Positions 16,759 through 24,736 of a stretch of 64,000 nucleotides of DNA are shown piece after piece. This DNA comes from Bacillota bacterium. Its GTDB lineage: Bacteria > Bacillota > Clostridia > Peptostreptococcales > Anaerovoracaceae. A program made the translations under genes and the position numbers. Each line of letters starts with the position of its first letter. The first letter of the stretch is position 1. The notes below the pieces were generated by a model. That model was not told where the DNA came from. It worked only from the letters and a program-made list of their open reading frames with translations, and made no database searches. The stretch covers positions 62,001-126,000 of the forward strand of contig JAHZHL010000003.1 of assembly GCA_019420305.1 (NCBI GenBank), read 5' to 3'.

Positions 16759-18273
16759 TTATTTTTCCGCCAGGAATTTTTCCACATATTCCACATCTGA
16801 CGGCGTATCAATATATTGAGTACCCCGCTTCTGCCGAGTTTCTCTTCCCTTTCCGGTAATGAGAACTACCGTATTGTCATCCGCGGTTTCAATCGCCTGA
16901 CGGATCGCCTCTTCTCTGTCCACAATAATCTGGCATTGGCAGTCAAACGGCTTCACATAGCCGGCGATTTCCTCTGAAATTTTCATTACCGGCTCTTCTC
17001 CGGCATCTTCTTCGGTAATAAAGACTTTATCCGCGTATTTTCCCGCCAGCTCTCCAAGTTCTTTCCTGCGTCCGAATGCCTTTTTCCCAGGACATCCGAA
17101 TACAATGGAAATTTTTTTCCCCGGATATTCTTTTCTGGTGGATTCAAACAGCGACTGAAAACTCATCTGGTTGTGGGCATAGTCCACAATCACATCGAGA
17201 TTTCCGCTCCGGCTCGTATAAATTTCCATTCGGCCACTGACCCTCGCTTTTTTCAGTCCTGCCTTCACATATTCCAGCGGAATATTCAGGGCATAGCTGA
17301 CAGCAATCGCCGCCAGGGCGTTCTGTACGTTGAACAGCCCCGTCATTCCAATTCGGAATTCCTCATCAAAGCTGTCACATTTTACCCGGAAGGAGATTCC
17401 TTTCCTTCCCGGTTCCACGTCATATCCGTAAATATCCGCTTCCGGCCGAAGGCCGAAAGTCAGAACCCGCTGCGCTTTACCATCCGCCGCTTCAAGAGCC
17501 ATCTTCGCATAGTCGCTTTCCAGATTAATACAGGCGGTTTTACACTGGCTGAACAAAATCATCTTGGATTTCAGATAATCTTCAAAATCCGGATGCTCTA
17601 CCCCGCTGATGTGATCAATTCCAATATTCAGAAAGCATCCCACATCAAACGTGACCCCCATGGTCCGGTCATATTTCAGCGCCTGACTGGATACTTCCAT
17701 AGTAAGAAATTCAATTCCGCTTTTGACCGCGTTGTCAAAATGGCGGTGCAGATCCAGCGCTTCCGGCGTTGTCAGATGAGATTCCTCGTTAATAACCCCA
17801 TCGTAGTTGTCAATCCCGGAAATAACCGCGCTGAGCGGCTTTTTCTGGGCTCTCAGGTATTCGTCTAAAATAAAACGCATGAAATAGGTGGTTGTTGATT
17901 TTCCTTTTGTACCGGTAATTCCAGTAATTGTAATTCTTTTCCAAACCTGATTGTAAAAAAGATCGGCCGCCAGCGCAATGGTCTTACGCATATTATTTAC
18001 AATAATATACGGAGCGTCCGGCGCCTCTTTGTCATATTTCACCTCGCTGATATAGGCAAACGCGCCTTCCTCCAGAGCGCTCAGCAGATAGTCTACCGTA
18101 AAATGCGCTCCCTTGCAGATGAACAGCGTATCGTACCGTACATCCTGTGAATTGTAGGAGACATAATTCACTTTTTTGTCCAGCAGTTCTTCCGTCAGAT
18201 TTGTCTCGGCAACAAGTCCGTAATTTTCCAGCAGTTCCACATATTCTCGCAGCAAGTGCAGTCTATCTATCAT
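16759..18273 (-). CDS. MurE-like Mur ligase (UDP-MurNAc-tripeptide synthetase family)
   Basis: A 504-residue ligase with the three Mur domains. The ATP site is GITGTKGKSTTTYFM, the central domain has LTTPEALDL and the carbamylated-lysine region DYLKSKMILFSQ, and the C-terminal domain shows VDYAHNQMSFQSL and ITGKGRETRQ. MurE enzymes add the third stem-peptide residue. The usual specificity motif DNPR (meso-diaminopimelate) is absent; the equivalent stretch reads ITEEDAGEEPVMKI, so the substrate is likely different, for example lysine or ornithine. It overlaps the racemase gene by 11 bases and follows an ATP-grasp D-aspartate-ligase-like gene. The ATG at 18273 is preferred to TTG two codons upstream on ribosome-site spacing. 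Confidence 0.85.
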   Translation of the reverse strand: MIDRLHLLREYVELLENYGLVAETNLTEELLDKKVNYVSYNSQDVRYDTLFICKGAHFTVDYLLSALEEGAFAYISEVKYDKEAPDAPYIIVNNMRKTIALAADLFYNQVWKRITITGITGTKGKSTTTYFMRFILDEYLRAQKKPLSAVISGIDNYDGVINEESHLTTPEALDLHRHFDNAVKSGIEFLTMEVSSQALKYDRTMGVTFDVGCFLNIGIDHISGVEHPDFEDYLKSKMILFSQCKTACINLESDYAKMALEAADGKAQRVLTFGLRPEADIYGYDVEPGRKGISFRVKCDSFDEEFRIGMTGLFNVQNALAAIAVSYALNIPLEYVKAGLKKARVSGRMEIYTSRSGNLDVIVDYAHNQMSFQSLFESTRKEYPGKKISIVFGCPGKKAFGRRKELGELAGKYADKVFITEEDAGEEPVMKISEEIAGYVKPFDCQCQIIVDREEAIRQAIETADDNTVVLITGKGRETRQKRGTQYIDTPSDVEYVEKFLAEK

Positions 18274-18994
18274 TTTCAACTTTCCTCCTGATTTTTTTCC
18301 CGCAAAGCCGGATCGACTCCAGTGCCAGCTCGTCCATCGCGTCTACAAAATAATCGGACAACTCGTACTGAATTTTAAAACAGGAAAGCTCTGTACATGC
18401 CATAATCACGCAGTCGCATTCCTCATCACGGAACTGGCGTTCTGCGTCCTCAAAATCATCATAGTTAACAGGCCCCCCATTCTTAATCCCGTCATAAATA
18501 ACCCGCATCACTTTCCTCTGATTCTTCGGCGACGGAATACGCGGCCGCAGACCTTGTTTTTCACATTCCTTTTGGTAAAGTCCAATCTCTATGGTTCCAT
18601 CTGTGGCCATAATTCCCACTTTCGCCCCTTTTCCATAGACTCTATGAACCTTTCGAACCGCGGCTTCAATCATGTTGATAACCGGAAGTCTTGTATTTTC
18701 CTGCAGCTGCCTGATCAAAACATGAGACGTATTGCAGGGGATCGCGATATAATCCGCTCCGCAAAGTTCCAGCGTCTTCGCGTCCTCGGTCAGTCCATTG
18801 AGCAGTCCTTCAAGCTTCCCGCTCTGAATAGATTTCGTGCGATCCGGCATGGTCGCATGATTTAAAATGACCATATTGAGATGCTCCTGATCACAATGGG
18901 CATCTGTATGTTCAATTACCATTTTGTAAAACAGCTGTGTAGCCAGAGGCCCCATTCCTCCGATTACACCCAGTACTTTCTGATTATCTTTCAT
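18263..18994 (-). CDS. Aspartate/glutamate racemase family protein
   Basis: A 243-residue protein of the Asp/Glu/hydantoin racemase family. It starts MKDNQKVLGVIGGMGPLAT and has both catalytic cysteines: one in IPCNTSHVL near residue 83 and one in MACTELSCF near residue 195. The two-cysteine, cofactor-independent mechanism interconverts L- and D-amino acids. The GGMGP plus NHATMPDRT pattern is typical of aspartate racemases. Position between a D-aspartate-ligase-like gene and a MurE-like gene supports a role in making D-aspartate for the cell wall. The ATG at 18994 with GGAG six bases upstream is preferred over a start 15 codons earlier, which would overlap the ATP-grasp gene. Confidence 0.9.
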   Translation of the reverse strand: MKDNQKVLGVIGGMGPLATQLFYKMVIEHTDAHCDQEHLNMVILNHATMPDRTKSIQSGKLEGLLNGLTEDAKTLELCGADYIAIPCNTSHVLIRQLQENTRLPVINMIEAAVRKVHRVYGKGAKVGIMATDGTIEIGLYQKECEKQGLRPRIPSPKNQRKVMRVIYDGIKNGGPVNYDDFEDAERQFRDEECDCVIMACTELSCFKIQYELSDYFVDAMDELALESIRLCGKKIRRKVENDR

Positions 18995-19010
18995 CCCTTT
19001 CTCCAAACTC

Positions 19011-20213
19011 TTACTTATAGTACTTCTTAAAAGCGGCATGATGCCGGTGCATATTCTTAAACACCCGCAGCCTGCGAATCAGGCTCCTGTCCGGCTTGTA
19101 AATCAGCGGGTTGGAGACCTTTCCCTCCGCATACAGCTGCCGCATTTTCTTCTGATATTCTTCCGGCCGTATATAAGTGAACGCCACTTTTTTGGGAACA
19201 ACGGTAAACATATGCTCGTTTTCCACGGCTTTGAATTCCAGCGGCCTGTCCAGAATATAATCATCCACAAGAAGTTTCGCAATATTCGCTCCTGCCCCGG
19301 TCACATAATAGTTACTTCTTCCCTGCCGGGTATTAATCTCAAAAACCTTAAACTTTCCATCTCTCTGGTCATATTTGATGTCAAAATTAGAAAATCCTGT
19401 ATAGCCGATATTTTCCAAAAGCGTTTTAAACTGACGCTGGAGTTCTTCATTATGCTCTGTAATAATGACCGCGTGGTTTCCCAGTCCGTGAGGCGTATGT
19501 TCCTCCAGCAGCACATGACCCAGGCACATCATTTTCACCTTTCCATGCTTGTCCGAATAGTTGGTGAGCACCCGCATATAGGTATCGTCTCCAGGTATAA
19601 AATTCTGAATGATCACCGAGTCCTCGTATCCGGATCCGTAAATATCTCCCAGTACACATTGAACATCCTGCCAGGTATCTTCTTTATAAACTTTTTTCTG
19701 GGTAGGATAGGGATGTCTCCAGTATTCAATCCCGTTTGACGGCTTTACAATGTAAGGGCCCTCAAAAGGAGCCTCTACATACAGGCCCATTTCCTTTTTA
19801 TGGACATAGGTCGTAGGGTAATCGACGCCTACCTTCTCACACATGGCATAAAATTTTTCCTTGTGGATCAGATCATTCATCAGATCCACATCAATATAAG
19901 GCGCAATTACATTTTCAGGAAAATTATCCTTGTTGCGGCTGGCAAGCTGCACATAACTGTCTCCGCAGCCGATGAGAAGTACTGTCTCATCCTTGTGTGC
20001 CTCTGCGAAGTCAGTCACGAGCTGCAGAAACGTGTCTTGCTCGTCCGCCTTTTCATTTGCTTTATAATCTATAATTTTACTGTCCATGCAGGGGCCGGTG
20101 GGATACTTTCCATAGGCGCTGGAAACTATCCCGTACTGTTCATGAAACGCTCTTGCCACACTGCACACATTTATATCTCCGGCAAAAAGTAATGGTACAA
20201 ACTTCTTATCCAT
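19011..20213 (-). CDS. ATP-grasp carboxylate-amine ligase, D-aspartate ligase-like
   Basis: A 400-residue ATP-grasp enzyme. The start MDKKFVPLLFAGDINVCSVA and the central YIVKPSNGIEYWRH, with KVFEINTRQGRSNYY as the metal-binding strand, resemble the D-aspartate ligases (Asl) of Enterococcus faecium and Lactococcus. Those attach the beta-carboxylate of D-Asp to the lysine side chain of the peptidoglycan stem. Domain order is N-terminal Rossmann-like fold, ATP-grasp, then a basic C-terminus. The racemase gene follows after 16 bases. Substrate assignment is inferred from similarity and context. A good ribosome site (AAGGAGA) supports the start, and a promoter (20271-20300) sits just upstream. 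Confidence 0.85.
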   Translation of the reverse strand: MDKKFVPLLFAGDINVCSVARAFHEQYGIVSSAYGKYPTGPCMDSKIIDYKANEKADEQDTFLQLVTDFAEAHKDETVLLIGCGDSYVQLASRNKDNFPENVIAPYIDVDLMNDLIHKEKFYAMCEKVGVDYPTTYVHKKEMGLYVEAPFEGPYIVKPSNGIEYWRHPYPTQKKVYKEDTWQDVQCVLGDIYGSGYEDSVIIQNFIPGDDTYMRVLTNYSDKHGKVKMMCLGHVLLEEHTPHGLGNHAVIITEHNEELQRQFKTLLENIGYTGFSNFDIKYDQRDGKFKVFEINTRQGRSNYYVTGAGANIAKLLVDDYILDRPLEFKAVENEHMFTVVPKKVAFTYIRPEEYQKKMRQLYAEGKVSNPLIYKPDRSLIRRLRVFKNMHRHHAAFKKYYK

Positions 20214-20270
20214 TGTAATCTCCTTATTTGCTTTTGTATTGTTCTTCCCGGCTCGAAAGCCTTATGTTAT

Positions 20271-20300
20271 ATTATAATACGTTTCTCTCTATTTTACCAA
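20271..20300 (-). promoter_or_regulatory. Promoter of the ATP-grasp/racemase/MurE-like operon
   Basis: On the minus strand TTGGTA (20295-20300), 18 bases, TATAAT (20271-20276). The -35 box lies inside the 3' end of the upstream P-loop gene. Confidence 0.5.
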
Positions 20301-21372
20301 TGATTTCATCTCTGAGTGCGTCGATTTTTTTAAAGTCCATATTGGGAATATAATAGCTTTCCAGACGATCGTGTTCCTTTTTTGCCCGTACAATGCAGCG
20401 AACCGCTTCACTCAGCAGCTCTTCCATCCTCCGTTCACAATCCGCCGGTAACGGTCCTGCCGTCTCCACCCTGCTCCAGTCCAGCATATCATTGACATCA
20501 ATCAGACGCACATCCTCTTCCCGATCCCACGGTTCCAGATCATGATAAACATTAAGGGATACAAACGCAAGATCCATCTGCGGAATCAACAGATGCTCCA
20601 GCTTTTTTTCCGGCTTCATCGGACAGTAAAACGCTTCAACATCCATTCCCCGGTAAAGAGCGCTCTCTGCAACCAAATTCAGAAGCCTTTCGTTGCTCAT
20701 TCCCACCGGAGCTGTAATCATATAAATCTTTCTGTATCCATCGATCAGCGACTCCAGATGATGCTGCACTCCGGCAGGTGTAATCGCACTGGCGAACTGC
20801 TTTTTCATCTGTCCCGGATTAAGCGCGATCTCTTTATGCCCCAGCTCATCCCCGATGATTTCAGCGGCCGCCTTATACAGTTCCCCATCCTCCAGGGCAT
20901 CCTCATAAATCCCTTCCAGCGCTTCATACAGTTCACCTGCCGCCGCCAGATAGTGATATGCATAACGGAACCATTTCTTTATTTTTCCATTGCTCTCCAG
21001 TACGTGACTTTTGCATTTTTTCAGTGCTTCCCCGTTCCAGAACTCGCCCAGATGGACAATGCTGTCCACCGCTCCCGGGTTTACCGGATCGACAATATGC
21101 GGACTGGTCGCGTCAATCATAGCAATTTTACGTTCTTTTAAAACGATTCCGTCCAAGGATCCCGAAGAGCACCACAAAAAATCCACATCCTCGCCCTTTT
21201 CCACAAAATGCTCTCCGATTTTACGCATGAATGTGGATTTTCCCACTCCGGGACCACCTTTCAGACAGATAATCCGGTTGGCTTCCTGCTGTCCCATTAT
21301 GTACGAATAATAGGAGAAAAAACCTTCCGGCGTATTGCCTCCGGGATAGATGTGCCTGATTTTACCGTTCAA
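20272..21372 (-). CDS. P-loop protein of the PRK06851 type, function unknown
   Basis: A 366-residue protein with an N-terminal Walker A site CLKGGPGVGKSTFMRK near residue 40. Around residue 219 a second, decayed P-loop-like segment reads ITAPVGMSNERLLN, where the GKS/T is lost. This duplicated-ATPase architecture matches the conserved but uncharacterised PRK06851 family of Firmicutes. No membrane helix or DNA-binding motif is visible; it should be cytosolic. The family sometimes lies near sporulation or cobalamin-type genes but no role is proven. It stands between terminators and promoters of its neighbours, 58 bases upstream of the D-aspartate operon, and may be a single-gene unit. Confidence 0.85.
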   Translation of the reverse strand: MNGKIRHIYPGGNTPEGFFSYYSYIMGQQEANRIICLKGGPGVGKSTFMRKIGEHFVEKGEDVDFLWCSSGSLDGIVLKERKIAMIDATSPHIVDPVNPGAVDSIVHLGEFWNGEALKKCKSHVLESNGKIKKWFRYAYHYLAAAGELYEALEGIYEDALEDGELYKAAAEIIGDELGHKEIALNPGQMKKQFASAITPAGVQHHLESLIDGYRKIYMITAPVGMSNERLLNLVAESALYRGMDVEAFYCPMKPEKKLEHLLIPQMDLAFVSLNVYHDLEPWDREEDVRLIDVNDMLDWSRVETAGPLPADCERRMEELLSEAVRCIVRAKKEHDRLESYYIPNMDFKKIDALRDEIIGKIERNVL

Positions 21373-21432
21373 CCAAAATTCCCCCTTTACATTTCTTCTC
21401 CTATCTTATGCAAAAGGGCTTTTTCAAGTTCC

Positions 21433-21468
21433 AAAAAAGAAAGAGCGGACGTCGAAACCGTCCGCCTC
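21433..21468 (-). terminator. Intrinsic terminator after the Cys-rich small protein gene
   Basis: On the minus strand GCGGACG and CGTCCGC form a perfect seven-pair stem with a GTTTCGA loop, followed by TCTTTCTTTTTT. Confidence 0.85.
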
Positions 21469-21475
21469 CGCGATT

Positions 21476-21781
21476 TTATTTTTTTATCAGTTCCACAATC
21501 TTCGAAAAACGCTCCGTCACATAGTCATATCCGCCCGGACTATGGGGAATCAGACAGTTTGTACAATCCTTTACCCCGTTTTCTGTATACTGAAAATTCC
21601 CGCCGCATTCTTCCCCCAACGCGTACAGAGGGCAGTAACAAAACAGGCAATTAAAGCTCTCCGGGTCTTTTACCGCGTGGCAGGGAAAGAATTCGCATGC
21701 CCTATGGCTGAAGAATTTAAAGTTTTTCGGTTCTTTCCCTGTTTCGGATTCCTGCATATTAATCTTTTTTTCTTTGCTCAC
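21476..21781 (-). CDS. Cysteine-rich small domain protein
   Basis: A 101-residue protein matching the cysteine-rich small domain family (PF04071): FFSHRACEFFPCH, FNCLFCYCPLYALG, CGGNF and KDCTNCLIPH, eight or more conserved cysteines that probably bind metal. The family often occurs with cobalamin or other metal-related genes in anaerobes, but its biochemical role is not established. Translation probably starts at GTG, which has GGAGGGG at proper spacing; an ATG eight codons in is an alternative. The gene follows the DUF975 membrane protein after 25 bases and ends in a clear terminator. Confidence 0.88.
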   Translation of the reverse strand: MSKEKKINMQESETGKEPKNFKFFSHRACEFFPCHAVKDPESFNCLFCYCPLYALGEECGGNFQYTENGVKDCTNCLIPHSPGGYDYVTERFSKIVELIKK

Positions 21782-21806
21782 AAAGCCCCTCCTTATTCAT
21801 TACCCG

Positions 21807-22622
21807 TTAAAATTGTCCGGGAGTATGTGTTTCCGCTCTCAGCCTTCCGGTCAGGATTTCATAAAAAGCCGCTTCCGTCGCTGTCATATATGCCATCACC
21901 CAGCAGATCGCCAGATTAAGAATCCATTCGATAATAATCATTACAACTCCGGAACTGATCATGGCATCAAAAAGACCGCTGACAAGAGCCACAGCAAAAG
22001 TCGTCAGCAACATCCAACCGATAAAGGATAGTTCCATGCAGAAATATTTTCCTTTATTCCCCCGCATCAGCATTTTGCTCTCACTGATACACTGCATAAT
22101 TCCCTTTCCCGGATCATCCGCCAGAATAAAAAATGCCTGGCTATAGCGGATCGCTGCGATAATTCCCGGAATAACAAACAGCAGCCCCCATAAAAAGATA
22201 AACACGCTCATTACGAAAAAAAGTCCCAGCGCTTTGAAAAAATGCTCAAATCCCGAAAACACCTGCGCCGCTTCCGTCTGTCTCCTGCGAAACAGGTTCA
22301 GGAAAAAGAGACTGATTCCAAATGTAAAAGCGCCGCTTACCAAAAATACATAAACTCCGGACATGGTAGAAACCTTTTCCGCGCTGCTGCTGAGCCCTGC
22401 TATCACATTCGCTCCAAATTCATAAGATGAATCATAATACAGATTTCCATAAAGCTCTGCCAGCGTCTTTCCAAACACCTGATCCAGAATTAACGCCGGA
22501 AGGGTAATACAAATCTGATAGATCAGCATCGCGACAATCGCGTTCTGCCATTTTCCCGCCAACGCGTCCCTTCCCAGTCTCCGCAGATTGCTGCTCGGCT
22601 CTGTGATAATAATATTATACAT
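21807..22622 (-). CDS. DUF975 family membrane protein
   Basis: A 271-residue protein with about six membrane helices. The start region LGRDALAGKWQNAIVAMLIY and the later VIPGIIAAIRYSQAFFILAD with SESKMLMRGNKGKYF are the family signature. DUF975 proteins are widespread in Firmicutes; function is unknown. It is divergent from the TetR/SMR exporter operon, and a TTGACA promoter lies in the shared intergenic region. GGGGGA nine bases upstream supports the start. Confidence 0.88.
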   Translation of the reverse strand: MYNIIITEPSSNLRRLGRDALAGKWQNAIVAMLIYQICITLPALILDQVFGKTLAELYGNLYYDSSYEFGANVIAGLSSSAEKVSTMSGVYVFLVSGAFTFGISLFFLNLFRRRQTEAAQVFSGFEHFFKALGLFFVMSVFIFLWGLLFVIPGIIAAIRYSQAFFILADDPGKGIMQCISESKMLMRGNKGKYFCMELSFIGWMLLTTFAVALVSGLFDAMISSGVVMIIIEWILNLAICWVMAYMTATEAAFYEILTGRLRAETHTPGQF

Positions 22623-22677
22623 GTCTTGCTTTCCCCCTTGATTTCAATCTCTATGCGATTATTCATTATCGATTCTA

Positions 22678-22707
22678 ATGGTATCATAAGAGGATCGGAA
22701 GTGTCAA
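22678..22707 (-). promoter_or_regulatory. Promoter of the DUF975 gene
   Basis: On the minus strand TTGACA (22702-22707), 18 bases, TACCAT (22678-22683), about 55 bases before the start codon. Confidence 0.5.
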
Positions 22708-22771
22708 GAGTACGGAAAAGAAGGGGTTCATAACCCTTATGTCTAAACTCTGTTTTCGTTTCAATTTCCAC

Positions 22772-22800
22772 TTGACATCATATTTATTCTGTGCTAGGAT
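22772..22800 (+). promoter_or_regulatory. Sigma-A promoter of the TetR/SMR operon
   Basis: TTGACA (22772-22777), 17 bases, TAGGAT (22795-22800). The predicted start of transcription falls within the operator-like palindrome just downstream. Confidence 0.75.
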
Positions 22801-22804
22801 TGCC

Positions 22805-22820
22805 TTACGAACGTTCGGAA
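22805..22820. promoter_or_regulatory. Candidate TetR operator over the transcription start
   Basis: The inner ten bases CGAACGTTCG are a perfect palindrome, and the outer TT/AA pairs extend it to 16 bases with one mismatch pair. Position at about +1 of the promoter fits autorepression by the TetR-type protein encoded just after it. Confidence 0.55.
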
Positions 22821-22835
22821 GGAAGGTTTTTAACT

Positions 22836-23444
22836 ATGACGACAATCGAAAAAATCAGACAGTCTGCTATCCACCATTTTGCCAGAGAGGGATATGACGG
22901 CGCATCCCTTGCCGCTATCGCCGGTGACGCGGGGATCAAAAAACAGTCTCTCTATACTTACTTTAAAAATAAAGATGAACTGTTTCTCCGGATGTTTCCG
23001 GATGTCTTTCAGAATGAACTGCAGCACGTAACCGGGCAGATCGAAAGCAGTTCCGGCTCCCATCTGAAAGAACTGCTGTTTTCCCTGCTGCAGACGTTCA
23101 TCCGGCGATACCAGACCTGCGACTCCACTCGCTTTCTTATCCGAAGCTCCCTATATCCGCCGGAGCATCTGAAAGAGACCGCGCTCCATCATTTTTATGA
23201 TTACTGGGATCAGTTGGAAGCACTGCTGCTTCCGCTGTTCCGGGAAGCGAAACGGCAAGGCGCGATCGCTTCTGACATCCAGGAGGAAACCGCAGCTTCC
23301 GCTTACCTTGGAGTCCTGGACAGCATCTACATTGAAATGGTCTACGGAGGCGAAATTCGCCTGCAAAAAAGACTGGAAACATCATGGTTCGTCTACTGGC
23401 GGGGCATTTTTAATCGAAATCCGGGAGGTGAAGAAATTGAATAA
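22836..23444 (+). CDS. TetR-family regulator of the SMR exporter pair
   Basis: A 202-residue regulator. The N-terminal helix-turn-helix reads EGYDGASLAAIAGDAGIKKQ followed by SLYTYFKNKDELF, a standard TetR DNA-binding domain. The remaining ~150 residues form the ligand-binding part. It overlaps the first transporter gene by eight bases, so the three genes form one operon. A likely ligand is the cation exported by the pair, with binding releasing the palindrome at 22805-22820. The ATG at 22836 follows a GGAAGG site and gives the normal TetR N-terminus; a longer frame upstream runs through the promoter and is rejected. Confidence 0.92.
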   Translation: MTTIEKIRQSAIHHFAREGYDGASLAAIAGDAGIKKQSLYTYFKNKDELFLRMFPDVFQNELQHVTGQIESSSGSHLKELLFSLLQTFIRRYQTCDSTRFLIRSSLYPPEHLKETALHHFYDYWDQLEALLLPLFREAKRQGAIASDIQEETAASAYLGVLDSIYIEMVYGGEIRLQKRLETSWFVYWRGIFNRNPGGEEIE

Positions 23445-23799
23445 ACATTGGCTGCTCGTCTATGCGGCGGGCATTATCGAAATTCTTTGGGTAATCGGTT
23501 TAAAGCATTCCAATGCATGGTATGAATGGGTACTGACCATCCTGCTGCTGGCCTCTTCCTTCTTTGTGCTAATTAAGGCTATGGAGTCCCTTCCATCGGC
23601 TACGGTTTACGCGGTGTTTACCGGAATCGGCACCGCAGGTACTAATGTAGTGGATACCCTTGTATTCGGAGAATCTTTCAGCTTTTTGAAAATATTTTTC
23701 ATCGCACTTTTGCTGGCAGGCGTAATCGGGCTGAAACTCGTTACCCACAGGCCGACTGCCGAAACGGCTAATCTTCCAGAAGCAGAGGGGGTGAGCTAA
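23437..23799 (+). CDS. SMR transporter subunit, YkkC-like
   Basis: A 120-residue small multidrug resistance protein with four membrane helices. The essential membrane Glu is in AAGIIEILWVIGLKHS, and MESLPSATVYAVFTGIGTAG is the loop/TM3 signature. Similarity to Bacillus YkkC is strong, including a hydrophilic C-terminal tail. YkkC/YkkD form a heterodimeric exporter of cationic compounds. Translation starts at TTG (23437), preceded by GGGAGGTG; this overlaps the tetR stop. In many Firmicutes this pair is controlled by a guanidine riboswitch, but here a TetR gene and operator replace it and no such riboswitch was recognised. Confidence 0.92.
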   Translation: MNKHWLLVYAAGIIEILWVIGLKHSNAWYEWVLTILLLASSFFVLIKAMESLPSATVYAVFTGIGTAGTNVVDTLVFGESFSFLKIFFIALLLAGVIGLKLVTHRPTAETANLPEAEGVS

Positions 23800-24114
23800 A
23801 TGGCATGGCTCTTTGTAATCTGCGCGGGACTTTTTGAAATCGTCGGGGTCATCGGCATGAACGGAGTGGCCAGAGCAAAAACGCTGCGCTCTTTCGCGAC
23901 CCTTTTCATCGGGTTTGCCTTCAGCTTTACCCTTCTGAATCTCTCCCTTCAAACCCTGCCCATGGGGGTCGCCTACGCGGTCTGGACGGGAATCGGCGCG
24001 GCTGGCGCGACGCTTGTAGGAATGCTCCTTTTTAAGGAGTCCAAAGATTGGAAACGAATCCTGTTTATTTCCTTCATTATTATAGCGGTCATCGGCTTAA
24101 AGCTGACATCTTAA
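23800..24114 (+). CDS. SMR transporter subunit, YkkD-like
   Basis: A 104-residue four-helix SMR protein whose ATG follows the partner gene's stop without a gap. The conserved Glu is in CAGLFEIVGVIGMNG, and LPMGVAYAVWTGIGAAGATL is the second family signature, close to Bacillus YkkD. Unlike its partner it has no C-terminal tail. Adjacent paired SMR genes usually encode antiparallel heterodimers driven by proton exchange. Substrates may be quaternary ammonium compounds or guanidinium-like ions; the sequence does not decide. Confidence 0.92.
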   Translation: MAWLFVICAGLFEIVGVIGMNGVARAKTLRSFATLFIGFAFSFTLLNLSLQTLPMGVAYAVWTGIGAAGATLVGMLLFKESKDWKRILFISFIIIAVIGLKLTS

Positions 24115-24121
24115 GGTCATA

Positions 24122-24160
24122 GAAAAACTCCCCCTGGTTCTTTGCCAGAGGGAGTTTTCT
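24122..24160 (+). terminator. Terminator of the SMR operon (bidirectional)
   Basis: AAAACTCCC...CTGG pairs with CCAG...GGGAGTTTT and is followed by TCT. Its symmetric A/T flanks would also serve the convergent DUF4190 gene. Confidence 0.8.
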
Positions 24161-24232
24161 GTTACCTCTTATCGCTTCAAAATTGCTTATATGAAAGGAG
24201 ACTTTCCTTATCCGAAAGGAACTAGCCCTCTT

Positions 24233-24589
24233 TTACGCGAAAATCCAAACGAAAATTTTCACCAGCGACACCACCAGCCCTACTATGGAGCATACCAGAC
24301 CAGCCGTGGCCATGCCGTTTCCGCCATATACAGTCTTCTTACCTTCTTTTCTTCCCTGCACTCCGAAGAAAATTCCTACAACTCCCATAACCGGAGACGC
24401 GTAAAGGAACAGCCAGATAAAAACAATGCTGAGAATTCCCAATGTGAAAGAAACAATCGCTTTTTCATTCATTGCCTGCCTATATACGGTACCCTTTGCT
24501 TCTTCCATTTCTTCGATGATTGTTTCAACTTCTTCATTTTCGTTTGCCAGGTTAATTTCCCGTTTCTCGTCTCTTGTTCTAGTATCCAT
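24233..24589 (-). CDS. DUF4190-type small membrane protein
   Basis: A 118-residue protein. The first ~50 residues are charged and coiled-coil-like (EEVETIIEEMEEAKG). Two membrane helices follow, separated by a loop with FFGVQGRKEGKK and GGNGMATAGLVCSIVGL, the pattern of DUF4190 proteins. Function is unknown. The ATG at 24589 follows AGGGGG; a longer frame reaching 24730 lacks a ribosome site and is rejected because it runs through the upstream terminator. Confidence 0.8.
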   Translation of the reverse strand: MDTRTRDEKREINLANENEEVETIIEEMEEAKGTVYRQAMNEKAIVSFTLGILSIVFIWLFLYASPVMGVVGIFFGVQGRKEGKKTVYGGNGMATAGLVCSIVGLVVSLVKIFVWIFA

Positions 24590-24677
24590 ATCATCGCCCC
24601 CTGTCTCTTTTCTTTTATTATACCACAAAATATGGGAGTTGGATACAACACCTTTTCTATATCTGGAACTGCTGCAC

Positions 24678-24720
24678 AAAAAAATAACTATGACCCCGGA
24701 ACTTAATCCCGGGGCCATAG
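24678..24720 (-). terminator. Terminator of the 4-hydroxybutyrate cluster
   Basis: On the minus strand CTATGGCCCCGG pairs with CCGGGGTCATAG and is followed by TTATTTTTTT, just after the dehydrogenase stop. Confidence 0.9.
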
Positions 24721-24736
24721 CAAAACTCACTTATTT

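Noticed and set aside
23437..24114. Guanidine riboswitch control of the SMR genes
   Set aside because: The space before the operon is filled by a TetR gene and its short promoter region; no ykkC-type RNA features were seen.
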